Below, piece after piece: positions 9,740-18,749 of a stretch of DNA of 64,000 bases (its first letter is position 1; each line of letters opens with the position of its first letter). Position numbers and translations under genes: made by a program. The notes beneath the pieces are model-generated. The model worked only from the letters and a program-made list of their open reading frames with translations, did no database searches and was not told where the DNA came from. This DNA comes from Brachyspira murdochii DSM 12563 (GTDB lineage: Bacteria > Spirochaetota > Brachyspiria > Brachyspirales > Brachyspiraceae). The stretch spans positions 310,001-374,000 of the forward strand of contig NC_014150.1 of the NCBI RefSeq assembly GCF_000092845.1, written 5' to 3'.

Positions 9740-10510
9740 ATGCATCAAAATATTATTGGAAAGAACGTAAGAATTACTAAAAATGTTAGAGAACATATAG
9801 CAAATAAGATGCAAAATATAAAAATACATGCTGATAGAATAATAGACGCCAATATTATCTGTGATTATATGCATGGAGAATATACTGTACAGGGAACTAT
9901 TGCTTTCGGTAAAAAAGTATTTCATGATAAAGAAAAAGAAAAAGACTTATATGTAGCTATAGATGCTATGTTTCAAAAAATAGAAAGAGAAATAAGAAAA
10001 TCAAAAGAAAGAAACATAGATAAAAGCCAAAGAGCTGTTGTAGATAAAAGTATGCAAAATGATGAAGAAGATAATGCTTATTCTATAACTTCTGCAGGAA
10101 TATATGAAAAACCATTAGATGAATTGGATGCTGTGCTTCATTTCAAAAGTGATAAAAAACCATATATGGCTTATCTTCCTATTAAACAAGGCGATGACCT
10201 ATACAGTATAAAAATAGGAAAATTTCCGGTATTCCTATTTAAAAATAATGACAAAGTATTAGAAGTATATTATAATGATGAATACTGGAACATAGATGAA
10301 GTAAGTGTTACTCCAGACAACAATATAGATGCAAGCAAAAGTGAAAATTATCTTATTAAAGAATACAATGTCAGCGAAGCAGTTACATATTTAACTGAAA
10401 ATACTGATAAAAAATTTGTTGTTTATATAAGCAGCATTACAGAACAAGCAGAAGCATTATACAAAGAATCTGATAATTCATTTGTATTAATAAGAATGTT
10501 TGATATTTAA
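9740..10510 (+). CDS. hpf: Long ribosome hibernation promoting factor
   Basis: The first 100 residues are the S30AE/RaiA domain that binds the 30S decoding centre, with a canonical opening (IIGKNVRITKNVREHIANKM). The last 50 residues (KEYNVSEAVTYLTENTDKKFVVYISS...SFVLIRMF) fit the C-terminal dimerisation domain that pairs two ribosomes into 100S particles. At 256 residues it is about 70 longer than usual long HPF. The extra middle piece (about 125-190) also reads like that C-terminal domain (GKFPVFLFKNNDKVLEVYYNDEYWNI), so the domain may be duplicated. GGAG precedes the ATG. It sits directly after rpoN, the normal neighbour of this gene in many bacteria. Confidence 0.88.
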   Translation: MHQNIIGKNVRITKNVREHIANKMQNIKIHADRIIDANIICDYMHGEYTVQGTIAFGKKVFHDKEKEKDLYVAIDAMFQKIEREIRKSKERNIDKSQRAVVDKSMQNDEEDNAYSITSAGIYEKPLDELDAVLHFKSDKKPYMAYLPIKQGDDLYSIKIGKFPVFLFKNNDKVLEVYYNDEYWNIDEVSVTPDNNIDASKSENYLIKEYNVSEAVTYLTENTDKKFVVYISSITEQAEALYKESDNSFVLIRMFDI

Positions 10511-10551
10511 TTTATTTTAATTAATAAAAACCATTTTGGAGGGAATAATAT

Positions 10552-11016
10552 ATGAGTTTGATAGATTATATAAATAAAGAATCTATAATGATAGATGTGC
10601 AAGAGACCGAGAAAGAGCGTCTTCTCTCTAAAATGGTTGAAAGATTAGACAGCTCTGGTTTGCTTGTAAGTAAAGATGATGCTGAACATGCTATTATAGC
10701 AAGAGAGCAGCTAATGAGTACAGGAGTCGGAAACGGTATTGCTATACCGCATGCTAAAACTGATGCTGTAAAGAATATAGTACTTAGTGTGGCAACAATA
10801 AAAAACGGGATAAATTACAAATCTGTAGATAAAAAAAAGGTATTTGCTGTATTTATGCTGCTTGCCCCTAAAAATTCGGCAAGTGAAAATTTAAAAGTAT
10901 TAACTGCAATAGCTAAAATATTAAGAGATAATCCGCATTTCTTAGAAAAACTTATCAATGCTGAAAAGCCTGATGAGATTATGGAACTTATTGCAAAAGA
11001 GGAAATGAAAATATAA
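10552..11016 (+). CDS. ptsN: PTS IIA-like nitrogen regulatory protein
   Basis: A 154-residue EIIA of the fructose/mannitol type (PtsN, EIIA-Ntr). The phosphorylated histidine is H67 in GNGIAIPHAKTDAVKN, with the usual arginine-rich helix before it (AIIAREQLMSTGVG). These proteins report phosphotransferase and nitrogen state rather than carry sugar; the position after rpoN and hpf supports the regulatory type. A strong GGAGG ribosome site precedes the ATG. The stop codon TAA shares its last base with the ATG of hprK. Confidence 0.93.
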   Translation: MSLIDYINKESIMIDVQETEKERLLSKMVERLDSSGLLVSKDDAEHAIIAREQLMSTGVGNGIAIPHAKTDAVKNIVLSVATIKNGINYKSVDKKKVFAVFMLLAPKNSASENLKVLTAIAKILRDNPHFLEKLINAEKPDEIMELIAKEEMKI

Positions 11017-11978
11017 TGCCTAAAGTATCAATATCAAAATTCCTAGAACTTAATGAAAAAAGAAACAACTTCTTAAAAATAAGGCGTTTAACAGGTTTTG
11101 TAGGCATGGAAAATGAAATATCCAGCTGCGATATAAACAGACCCGGTATGGCATTATTCAAATACTTCAAAGACTTTGCATATGACAGAATACAAATATT
11201 TGGAAAGGGGGAGGCTAATTATGTGCTTACCCTTAATGAAGAAAATAAAAAAGATGTATTTGAAGAAATGCTTAGCTATAAAATACCTATATGTATATTT
11301 ACCTATAACATAACACCGCCTGAAATATTTTTAGAAATTGCCAAAAATAACAATATATGTGTTATTATAAGCGAATTACAAACAGCTGATATGATAAGAG
11401 GGATAGATACATTAATAGAAGAAGAATTTGTGGAATCATTTACTATTCATGGCGGACTTGTAGAAGTTTTCGGAGTTGGAGTTTTAATACTTGGTAAAAG
11501 CGGTGTTGGTAAAAGTGAAGCTACTTTAGAATTAATATCTAAAGGGCATAGACTTATTTCTGATGATACTGTAGAGTTCAGAAAATTGAGAGACGGCAGA
11601 ATAATAGGCAAAACTAATGAGTTTATAAAGCATAATATGGAAGTGAGAGGAATCGGAGTTGTTGATATAAGCCGATTATCTGGTATGAGTGCCATTAGAG
11701 ATAAAAAGAGACTTGATTTAATAGTAGAACTTGAACATTGGAAAGATGATGAACAGTATGACAGAATGGGGCTTTTTGAGAAAACATACAATATGTTAAA
11801 CACTGAAATACCATACATAAAACTCCCTGTACGTTCTGGAAGGAACATATGTATATTAATAGAAACTGCAGCAAAAAATTTCCGTCTCAAACAAATGGGT
11901 TATAATAGTGCTAAAGAATTAGACAAGGCATTAATCGCTCAAATAGAGAAAAAAAAGGCTAATAATTCAAATAAATGA
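11016..11978 (+). CDS. hprK: HPr kinase/phosphorylase
   Basis: Phosphorylates HPr on its regulatory serine at high energy state and removes the phosphate when phosphate rises. The P-loop is GKSGVGKS at residues 160-167, the catalytic histidine region is SFTIHGGLVEVFG (H145), and the HprK signature GHRLISDDTVEF and MEVRGIGVVDISRL follow. The N-terminal domain (about 1-130) is the usual Hpr_kinase_N fold. Its ATG overlaps the ptsN stop by one base. In spirochaetes the kinase usually occurs beside ptsN and rpoN. It ends only seven bases from the convergent ftsL-like gene, with no clear hairpin between them. Confidence 0.95.
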   Translation: MPKVSISKFLELNEKRNNFLKIRRLTGFVGMENEISSCDINRPGMALFKYFKDFAYDRIQIFGKGEANYVLTLNEENKKDVFEEMLSYKIPICIFTYNITPPEIFLEIAKNNNICVIISELQTADMIRGIDTLIEEEFVESFTIHGGLVEVFGVGVLILGKSGVGKSEATLELISKGHRLISDDTVEFRKLRDGRIIGKTNEFIKHNMEVRGIGVVDISRLSGMSAIRDKKRLDLIVELEHWKDDEQYDRMGLFEKTYNMLNTEIPYIKLPVRSGRNICILIETAAKNFRLKQMGYNSAKELDKALIAQIEKKKANNSNK

Positions 11979-11985
11979 TTTTTAA

Positions 11986-12318
11986 TTAATTGTTTTGATT
12001 TTTATTTTCTGATTCTATTTTCAAATACAAAATATCATTATTATCTCCTGTAACAGAGGTAAATCCATTAATTATAGCCATTTCTATAAATCTGTTTGGA
12101 GATGAATATTCAGCCTCTTCAGCACTAAGTACTTTTACTTCTTTCTCTAAATGCTCTATTTCTTTATCCAAAGCCGAAATTTCTTTTAATATATCATTAG
12201 CCTTAACATTCCTAGCAAATGTAAATATACTTATAATTATCACAAATATAACTATAACAATAAATACAGATCCTATAGAATAGGTTTTATTTTCTTGTGT
12301 ATTCTGCTGTTTATTCAT
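11986..12318 (-). CDS. ftsL: FtsL-like cell division protein
   Basis: A 110-residue bitopic membrane protein: a short cytoplasmic head, one membrane segment at about 17-37 (VFIVIVIFVIIISIFTFA), then a coiled coil (DILKEISALDKEIEHLEKEVKVL) and a short C-terminal tail. This layout and its place immediately downstream of rsmH on the same strand are typical of FtsL, which joins FtsB and FtsQ in the divisome. FtsL sequences diverge strongly, so the call rests on topology and synteny. A GGAG site precedes the ATG. Confidence 0.7.
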   Translation of the reverse strand: MNKQQNTQENKTYSIGSVFIVIVIFVIIISIFTFARNVKANDILKEISALDKEIEHLEKEVKVLSAEEAEYSSPNRFIEMAIINGFTSVTGDNNDILYLKIESENKNQNN

Positions 12319-12354
12319 TTACATATCTCCAATAAGATTATATTTTTTATTATT

Positions 12355-13263
12355 TTACATTTTTATTAATTGTACAGCTCTCATCTTAGCACTTCTGCTT
12401 GCAGGATTTGATTTTATCTCATCATTTGTCGGAAGTTTAACCTTATTATTTAATAATTTAAATATACCATCTTTATTTTTTGTTTTTTCATTTTCCTTAA
12501 AAAATCTCTTTACTATTCTGTCTTCCAAAGAATGATAGCTTATTATAACCGCTACCCCATTATTTTTTAATATATTAGGTATATTTAATATAGACTTTTC
12601 CAATATATTAAGCTCATCATTAACCTCTATTCTAATAGCTTGAAAAACTAATGTTGCCGGGTGAATTTTACCGTATCTCTGAGATTTATCAGTATTATGA
12701 AATATAATGCTTTCAAGTTCTTTTGATGTTTCTATTTTTCTTTTATCTCTCTCTTTTACTATTATTCTAGCCATTTTCCTAGCGTTACTAAGCTCTCCGT
12801 AATCTCTGAACACTCTTTCTAGCTCTTCTTCGCTGTATCCGTTTATAACATCATAGGCACTTTTTTCATTAATACCAAGCCTCATATCAAGCATTGTATT
12901 ATCTTTAAAAGAAAAACCTCTCTCTGCTTTTTTAAAATGAAATAAAGATACTCCCAAATCATAAAGCATAAAATCAGCATTTCCTATTACTTTTTCATCA
13001 AGACATTCCATCATCTTATCATATGTATTATTATAATAATGAAAATTAGGATAATCTTTCAAACGTCTTTTAGCTATATCAAGTATTGTACTATCCCTTT
13101 CAAAACTATGCACTTCAAGATTTAAATCCAGCATAGCTTTAGTATGCCCTCCCTCACCTAATGTGGCGTCTATAACTATTTTAGCATTTTCTGGGATATA
13201 ACTTAATACTTCTTTAAGCATAACAGGCGTATGCACTATATTTAATTCAATATCGTTATCCAT
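12355..13263 (-). CDS. rsmH: 16S rRNA (cytosine(1402)-N(4))-methyltransferase
   Basis: Methylates the exocyclic N4 of C1402 in 16S rRNA. Visible motifs: HTPVMLKEVLSYIP at the N-terminus, the SAM-binding DATLGEGGHT, the YDLGVSLFHF segment (family DLGVSS), the RGFSF-NTMLDMRL segment and a final VAVIISYHSLEDRIVKRFF. I chose the start giving MDNDIELNIVHTPVML because the family starts about ten residues before this motif; an ATG 27 bases upstream is also possible and neither has a good ribosome site. Together with the ftsL-like gene it forms the head of a small division/cell-wall operon that is not continued here by mur genes. Confidence 0.95.
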   Translation of the reverse strand: MDNDIELNIVHTPVMLKEVLSYIPENAKIVIDATLGEGGHTKAMLDLNLEVHSFERDSTILDIAKRRLKDYPNFHYYNNTYDKMMECLDEKVIGNADFMLYDLGVSLFHFKKAERGFSFKDNTMLDMRLGINEKSAYDVINGYSEEELERVFRDYGELSNARKMARIIVKERDKRKIETSKELESIIFHNTDKSQRYGKIHPATLVFQAIRIEVNDELNILEKSILNIPNILKNNGVAVIISYHSLEDRIVKRFFKENEKTKNKDGIFKLLNNKVKLPTNDEIKSNPASRSAKMRAVQLIKM

Positions 13264-13608
13264 TACTAATATTATCGGAACAAATATCATTAAAATAATT
13301 TAGTTTTATAAAATATAAAAACAAACTAATTTTATATAAATAATCATAATTTACAATATTAAACTCACTTCAAAATTAAATCCATTAATATTTATAGTAT
13401 TTTTTACTGTAGTATTATAACTTATTTAATACCGCATTAAATTACAAAAGCTTACTATTTATTTTATGAAAAAAAAACTATGCTTTTATAATATAATATA
13501 AAGAAGTTTTAGATACAATATTTTCATCTACTTTTAAAACAAATCTATTGACTTTTTTATATATTAAATTATCATTTAAGTAAAATATTTAATAAAAGGA
13601 TTTATATT
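13264..13608. other. AT-rich divergent spacer between rsmH and the HdeD-like gene
   Basis: No gene is visible. A possible promoter for the HdeD-like gene is TTGACT at 13548-13553 with TATCAT at 13570-13575 (16 bases apart). On the other strand a weak TTGTAA/TAAAAT pair could serve rsmH. No strong hairpin was found. Confidence 0.4.
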
Positions 13609-14139
13609 ATGGGAAAACTAGGAAGAGTTCTATGGTTAATATTCGGTATTTTATTAATAATATCAGGTATAGCTACAATGTTTAATCCAATAGAAACAGT
13701 ATTAATGCTTGCATATGTTATAGGTTTTTTGACAATATTCTCTGGAATAAGTTCAATATTTTATTTCTTTGGCTTGAAACATAAATCAGGTTCTACATTG
13801 ATTTTACTTGATGGTATAATATCTGCTTTATGCGGTATTATAATAATTTCTAATCTGCAAATAAGCGGTGCTTTTGTACCTTATATAGCTGCTTTTTTTG
13901 TAATAGTAAGAGGAGTTGTTGCAATATCATCTTCAATTGAATTAAAAAAAGAAGGATACAATCAATGGGGACTTCCAATGATAAGCGGAATACTTACATT
14001 ACTAGCCGGAATCATATTAGCTTTTAATCCGCTGCTTGGTGCTGTATATGTAAGCGTTGTTCTTGGATTATCTTTAGTGCTTTATGGTATAATAACATTA
14101 CAGTTATGGTTTGCTTATGGTAAGTTCTTTAAAATATAA
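13609..14139 (+). CDS. HdeD-family (DUF308) membrane protein
   Basis: A 176-residue integral membrane protein with six predicted helices arranged as repeated pairs, each with the DUF308 pattern (FGILLIISGIATMFNPIETVLML, LDGIISALCGIIIISN, ISGILTLLAGIILAFNPLLG). HdeD of Escherichia coli is linked to acid resistance; the biochemical role is unknown. An AAGG site lies before the ATG. It stands alone, 67 bases ahead of the small iron-sulfur genes. Confidence 0.8.
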   Translation: MGKLGRVLWLIFGILLIISGIATMFNPIETVLMLAYVIGFLTIFSGISSIFYFFGLKHKSGSTLILLDGIISALCGIIIISNLQISGAFVPYIAAFFVIVRGVVAISSSIELKKEGYNQWGLPMISGILTLLAGIILAFNPLLGAVYVSVVLGLSLVLYGIITLQLWFAYGKFFKI

Positions 14140-14206
14140 AAATATATTGATTTTATTATTCATTCTGTTAAAATAGACGTTAATTTAATTGTTGGGAGCA
14201 ATATCT

Positions 14207-14419
14207 ATGTTTCAAAGGAATATAAACAGCACGTTATGTTTTTGTAAAAATATAAAATATAAAGAAGTAATAGAAGCAATCAAAGAAAAAGAACTTAAAA
14301 CTCTTGAAGAAGTTATGCATTGCACAAAGGCTGGAATTACCTGCTGGAGTTGCCGAGGAGACATAAAAGACTTACTAGCAGAATATAAAGAAACAGGTGA
14401 TATAAAAATTGATGAATGA
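14207..14419 (+). CDS. BFD-like [2Fe-2S] protein, first of a pair
   Basis: A 70-residue protein whose four cysteines (C11, C13, C46, C49; C-x-C-x32-C-x2-C) match the bacterioferritin-associated ferredoxin (BFD-like [2Fe-2S]) domain, with a helix ending EVMHCTKAGITCWSC as in NifU and NirB middle domains. I place the start at the ATG at 14207, eight bases after GGGAG; an in-frame TTG at 14189 would include that ribosome site in the coding region. Such free-standing domains may carry electrons or release iron from bacterioferritin, but no bacterioferritin gene is nearby. Its last eight bases overlap a second gene of the same type. Confidence 0.8.
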   Translation: MFQRNINSTLCFCKNIKYKEVIEAIKEKELKTLEEVMHCTKAGITCWSCRGDIKDLLAEYKETGDIKIDE

Positions 14420-14588
14420 TAATAAGTTTATATGTCAATGCAAGGAATTATCATTAGAAGAGATAGAAGTACTAAAAAAAGAATATGGCATTGACACTTT
14501 AAAAGAAGTAGTAAAAAAAAAGGCTGGAACTGCCTGCGGAGGATGTCGAAATAAATTAAAAGATCTTTTTAAAGACAGACTTAAATAA
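14412..14588 (+). CDS. BFD-like [2Fe-2S] protein, second of a pair (58 residues)
   Basis: This gene starts at an ATG inside the end of the preceding gene (eight-base overlap) and encodes 58 residues: FICQCKELSLEEIEVLKKEY, then DTLKEVVKKKAGTACGGC and a basic tail. Cysteines C8, C10, C42 and C45 give C-x-C-x31-C-x2-C, the same [2Fe-2S] pattern as its neighbour. The two proteins are clearly related in layout but little alike in sequence outside the cysteines. The overlap suggests coupled translation and similar amounts of both proteins. It is short enough to be missed by automatic annotation. Confidence 0.8.
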   Translation: MNDNKFICQCKELSLEEIEVLKKEYGIDTLKEVVKKKAGTACGGCRNKLKDLFKDRLK

Positions 14589-14603
14589 ATTTTATTATAC
14601 AAA

Positions 14604-14640
14604 AAAGGAATAGAAAATTAATTATTATCTATTCCTTTTA
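14604..14640. terminator. Bidirectional terminator
   Basis: A ten-base-pair stem (AAAGGAATAG / CTATTCCTTT) at 14604-14613 and 14629-14638 with A and T runs on both sides. It lies between the small iron-sulfur genes and the convergent transketolase genes. Confidence 0.8.
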
Positions 14641-14662
14641 TATTATTATTTTTTATACTTTA

Positions 14663-15580
14663 TTATTTTAAAGCTTCATATATAGCCTTAGCATTAAGTC
14701 CGTATTTATTCATAAGCTCATCAACAGTTCCAGATTCCCCAAATGTATCTTTAATACCAAGTCTTATTAATTTGCAAGGGTATTCATCAGTTAAAACTTC
14801 AGATATAGCAGAACCAAGCCCGCCTATTATAGAATGCTCTTCAACACTAATTAATTTACTGTGCTTTTTAGCCATATCAACAACAACTTCTCTGTCTATA
14901 GGTTTTATAGTATGTACATTAACAACAGTTACAGATATTCCGTCTTTTTCAGCCATTTGAGCAGCTTCTAAAGCCTCAGGAACCACAATACCAGAAGCAA
15001 ATATACATATATCTTTACCTTCTCTTAATACATTAGCTTTACCAATTTTGAAAGGAGTATTTTCATTTGTAATTATATTTGTAGCAGGTCTTGCCATTCT
15101 TAAATAACAAGGTCCGTCAAACTCTGCAGCAGCAAATACAGCTTTTTCAGCCTCTAAAGCATCGCAAGGCACTATTACAGTCATATTTGGTATAGAACGC
15201 ATAATTGATACATCTTCTACAGCCTGATGGCTAGCTCCGTCTTCGCCTACAGATATACCAGCATGAGTAACTGCTACTTTAACATTAAGTTTAGGATAAC
15301 AAATAGAGTTTCTAATAATTTCAAAAGCACGTCCTGCACCAAACATAGCAAATGTAGAAGCAAAAGGTATTTTACCATCTATAGCAAGTCCGGCAGCTGC
15401 TCCCATAATATTTTGTTCTGCTATTCCCATATTAAAAAATCTCTCTGGAAAAGCAGATTTAAAAATCTTTGTCATAGTAGAGCCTGATAAATCTCCGTCT
15501 AAAACTACAACATTTTTATTTATTTCTCCAAGGCGTTTTAAAGCCTCACCATAAGCATTTCTTATTGCCTTTTTTTCCAT
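14663..15580 (-). CDS. Transketolase, C-terminal (pyrimidine-binding) subunit
   Basis: The 305-residue protein carries the central pyrimidine-binding domain and C-terminal domain of transketolase: DGDLSGSTMTKIF, RFFNMGIAEQNIMGAAAGLA with the catalytic glutamate of the TPP site, ISVGEDGASHQAVEDVSIMR, and a C-terminal VEEHSIIGGLGSAISE. It acts with the next gene upstream as one enzyme that moves two-carbon units between sugar phosphates in the non-oxidative pentose phosphate pathway. Split transketolases are common in archaea, Firmicutes and spirochaetes. An AAGGA site precedes the ATG, and the gap to its partner is 31 bases. Confidence 0.92.
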   Translation of the reverse strand: MEKKAIRNAYGEALKRLGEINKNVVVLDGDLSGSTMTKIFKSAFPERFFNMGIAEQNIMGAAAGLAIDGKIPFASTFAMFGAGRAFEIIRNSICYPKLNVKVAVTHAGISVGEDGASHQAVEDVSIMRSIPNMTVIVPCDALEAEKAVFAAAEFDGPCYLRMARPATNIITNENTPFKIGKANVLREGKDICIFASGIVVPEALEAAQMAEKDGISVTVVNVHTIKPIDREVVVDMAKKHSKLISVEEHSIIGGLGSAISEVLTDEYPCKLIRLGIKDTFGESGTVDELMNKYGLNAKAIYEALK

Positions 15581-15611
15581 AATATTAATTCCTTAAATAT
15601 TTATTATTTAA

Positions 15612-16409
15612 TTAATCAAGTTTATTTAATTCTTCCATAGCTCTTTCATATTCTTCTTTATTAGGAGCTTTACCATGCCAGCCTGCAGCATTTTCCATAA
15701 ATGAAACTCCCTTCCCTTTAACAGTTTTAGCTATTACACATTTAGGCTTACCTGATACTTTTTTGTTAAATATTTCTTCAAGTTCTGCCTCATTATGTCC
15801 GTCAGCTATAAATGTTTCAAAACCAAATGCTTTCATTTTGGCTTCTAAATCACCCAAACTCATAACATCATCATTTTTACCATCTATCTGAAGACCATTA
15901 TTATCTATTATTAATGTATAGTTATCAAGTTTATAATTAGAAGCAGCCATTGCTGATTCCCAAAAACTGCCTTCCTGTGCCTCTCCGTCGCCTGCTATAG
16001 CAAATATTTTACCATTTTTTTTGTCTAATTTATATCCTAAAGCAGTACCAACTGCAATACAAACGCCCTGACCTAAAGAACCTGTAGAAGCTTCAACACC
16101 CGGCAAATGTTTTTTATCTGGGTGCCCCTGAAGTCTTGAACCTAATTTTCTGTAAGTTAAAAGTTCATCTGTTGGAAAATATCCTCTATGTGCTAATGTA
16201 GAATAGAGTACAGCTGAAGCATGACCTTTGGACATTATAAGTATATCTCTTCCGTCCATATTAGGATTTTTAGGGTCTATGTTCATAATCTTAAAATATA
16301 GTGTATGCATTATCTCTACCAATGATAATGAGCCGCCTATATGACCAGAATTGGCATTATAAACCATACTTACTATATCTTTTCTTATCTGAGTATTTAA
16401 TGAAGACAT
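15612..16409 (-). CDS. Transketolase, N-terminal (TPP-binding) subunit
   Basis: This 265-residue protein is the N-terminal half of transketolase. The thiamine-pyrophosphate motif is GDGEAQEGSFWESAMAAS...DNNGLQIDG, and substrate/cofactor residues occur in ANSGHIGGSLS and KGHASAVLYS and in LQGHPDKKHLPGVEASTGSLG. It is the first gene of the two-gene transketolase operon, with AAGGA before its ATG. The upstream 200 bases contain the terminator of the chemoreceptor gene. Confidence 0.92.
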   Translation of the reverse strand: MSSLNTQIRKDIVSMVYNANSGHIGGSLSLVEIMHTLYFKIMNIDPKNPNMDGRDILIMSKGHASAVLYSTLAHRGYFPTDELLTYRKLGSRLQGHPDKKHLPGVEASTGSLGQGVCIAVGTALGYKLDKKNGKIFAIAGDGEAQEGSFWESAMAASNYKLDNYTLIIDNNGLQIDGKNDDVMSLGDLEAKMKAFGFETFIADGHNEAELEEIFNKKVSGKPKCVIAKTVKGKGVSFMENAAGWHGKAPNKEEYERAMEELNKLD

Positions 16410-16560
16410 AATAATTCCTTATAAAATAAAATTATATTAGATGATATAATAAAATTTTATTATTGTCAAATAAAGTATTTTGATAATGATTTATTAATAA
16501 CATTGATATTTATTTTTTATTACGTAACTTTCTTAACGCAACAAATATCTGCCTGCAGCA

Positions 16561-16606
16561 TAAAAATAACTTGGGATTATCATATTAAAAGTAAACCCCA
16601 AGTTAT
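16561..16606 (-). terminator. Terminator of the chemoreceptor gene
   Basis: A ten-base-pair stem (ATAACTTGGG / CCCAAGTTAT) at 16566-16575 and 16597-16606; on the minus strand it is followed by a TTTTTA run. It lies just after the stop of the chemoreceptor gene. Confidence 0.8.
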
Positions 16607-16624
16607 ATATAAAAAATAATTTAT

Positions 16625-18559
16625 TTAGTTTCTTAATTTAAAATATTCTATTGCTTTAATAAGCTCATTAGCTTCATTTAATAATGACTCAGATGCTGAA
16701 GCAGCTTCAGTAACTAAAGAAGCATTTTTCTGCAATGCTGAATCCATATTATTAATAGCTATATTTATTTGTTCTATTCCTTTTTCCTGTTCCTGAGCTG
16801 CTGTATTTATTCTGTCCATTAAAGAGGAAGCATTGTCCATCTTTTCAGATATTTCCATAAATATATCTTTAGATTCTTTAACACTTTTTGCTGCTAAATT
16901 AATTTTTTCATTACTGTCAGTTATTAATGAAGTAATATTTTTTACTGATTCCTGAGTATTTTGTGCTAGGTTTCTTACTTCGCTTGCAACTACAGCAAAA
17001 CCTTTTCCCTGATCACCGGCACGTGCCGCCTCAACTGAAGCATTTAAAGCAAGTATATTTGTCTGAAAATCAATATTTTCTATAAGTTTGGTAATATCCA
17101 TAATCTTATTGCTTGACTCATAAACATCATTCATTTTGCTTACACTGTCTTCTACTATTTCTCCTGCCTTGTTTAAATGCTCCTTCGCCTCTGATACCAT
17201 AGAGGTACTAGTTGCAACATTTTCTGCTGATTCTTTAATAGCACTAGCCATTTGATTCATTGATGCTGCTGTCTCTTCCAAACTAGAAGCCTGAGATTCT
17301 GTTCTTTCAGATAAATCATTATTTCCTATTAAAACTTCATTAGCAGCAGTAGATACTTGCTCAGCTGAGTTTTTTACAGTATTAATAACTTTGTTAAAAT
17401 TATTCATAGCTTTATCCCAGCCTCTGGCTATATCACCCCATTCATCTTTTCTTTTATCAAAATGCTTAGGAATACCTCTAGTTAAATCACCATCAGACAT
17501 AGCCAAAATATCTTTTGATAATGCTGATATTATATTTGAAACTTTTCTTCCTATTATGAATGGTACAATCAATACTAATGCTGCAATAATAGCAATTAAT
17601 ACTATAATAAGTACATTTCTCATGATATAGCTGTCTTTCAATATTACCTCTCTTGCAGAAGCCAATTCTAAACACCAATAAACTCCTTTAGATATCTCTA
17701 TTGGTGCAAATGCATAAACAAGATTTTCACCAGAAACACTGCTATGTGCCTCTATTAATAATAATTCACCTTTTTTAATACTATCAAATACTCCATAATT
17801 TTTATAATCAGGATATACTTCATAAACATTTTTAGAAACATTATTCATATTATAATTATCATACACTACAAGACCATTTTGATCATATAATGCTGCTGTT
17901 GTATCTTCAAATGGAATAATATTTTCTAATATAGAAGTAATAGAATCTATAAATATATCTACATAAATAACACCTATAAATTTATTATCCGGCATTATAG
18001 GTATGCATAAAGTAAATAACACAGTATCAGCATTAACTGTAGAATTATAAACTCCAGATACATATGTTTGACCAGTTCTTTTTGGTTCTGTATAGTAGTC
18101 AACATTAAAAGTATCTATTGATAAATATGCTTCGCCGTTTCTTGATATATAATAATTAAATCTGCCATTAGCAGCTCTGTACTCTGAATTTGTATAATCT
18201 GAATCATTATCAAGAGCATTAGGTTCAAAAGCTATTGAGAGACCATTTATATCATCAGGAAGACTATTGAAAAATACAGATGTTAATTGTTTATAAGTTT
18301 CTCTATCTCTGATTCCTCTTCTATATAGATTTTCTAAATTTATCTTTAATCCTAATGAACTATATAGATCTTTTTCTATACCAAACTTTATATTTGAAGC
18401 CTCTTTAAGAGAAGTTTCTTCTAAAACTTTATATGAGAGTTCTTTGCTTATTTTACCTGCATACATTTGTATAAACAAATTTGAAGCTATGATAATAAGT
18501 ATAATCGGAACTAAGATTATAAATGTAATTTGAAACTGAAGTCCCATTTTTTTAAACAT
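16625..18559 (-). CDS. Methyl-accepting chemotaxis protein with double-Cache sensor
   Basis: A 644-residue transmembrane chemoreceptor. The first helix is at about 9-30, followed by a large periplasmic sensor (about 40-300) of dCache type, a second helix ([20 protein letters not shown]), a HAMP linker (about 335-390) and the cytoplasmic signalling domain. The signalling hairpin tip [20 protein letters not shown] with [15 protein letters not shown] is near residue 500 and contacts CheA and CheW. The sensor ligand cannot be told; dCache domains often bind amino acids. There is no C-terminal NWETF-type tether for CheR; the protein ends [13 protein letters not shown] site precedes the ATG. It is transcribed alone, as shown by its own terminator. 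Confidence 0.92.
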   Translation of the reverse strand: MFKKMGLQFQITFIILVPIILIIIASNLFIQMYAGKISKELSYKVLEETSLKEASNIKFGIEKDLYSSLGLKINLENLYRRGIRDRETYKQLTSVFFNSLPDDINGLSIAFEPNALDNDSDYTNSEYRAANGRFNYYISRNGEAYLSIDTFNVDYYTEPKRTGQTYVSGVYNSTVNADTVLFTLCIPIMPDNKFIGVIYVDIFIDSITSILENIIPFEDTTAALYDQNGLVVYDNYNMNNVSKNVYEVYPDYKNYGVFDSIKKGELLLIEAHSSVSGENLVYAFAPIEISKGVYWCLELASAREVILKDSYIMRNVLIIVLIAIIAALVLIVPFIIGRKVSNIISALSKDILAMSDGDLTRGIPKHFDKRKDEWGDIARGWDKAMNNFNKVINTVKNSAEQVSTAANEVLIGNNDLSERTESQASSLEETAASMNQMASAIKESAENVATSTSMVSEAKEHLNKAGEIVEDSVSKMNDVYESSNKIMDITKLIENIDFQTNILALNASVEAARAGDQGKGFAVVASEVRNLAQNTQESVKNITSLITDSNEKINLAAKSVKESKDIFMEISEKMDNASSLMDRINTAAQEQEKGIEQINIAINNMDSALQKNASLVTEAASASESLLNEANELIKAIEYFKLRN

Positions 18560-18749
18560 ACATACACTCCATTATATAAACTTATATATAACAATAATAT
18601 AAAAAAATATTTTACCATATTATAGATAAAATATTTTATATATTAATTAGATTGCAGTGTGTTTATAATACAATTAATCACAAAATAATACTCCCATTTG
18701 TCATAATAACATAAAATTTAATAATGTCAATAATATTATAAGAAATATA

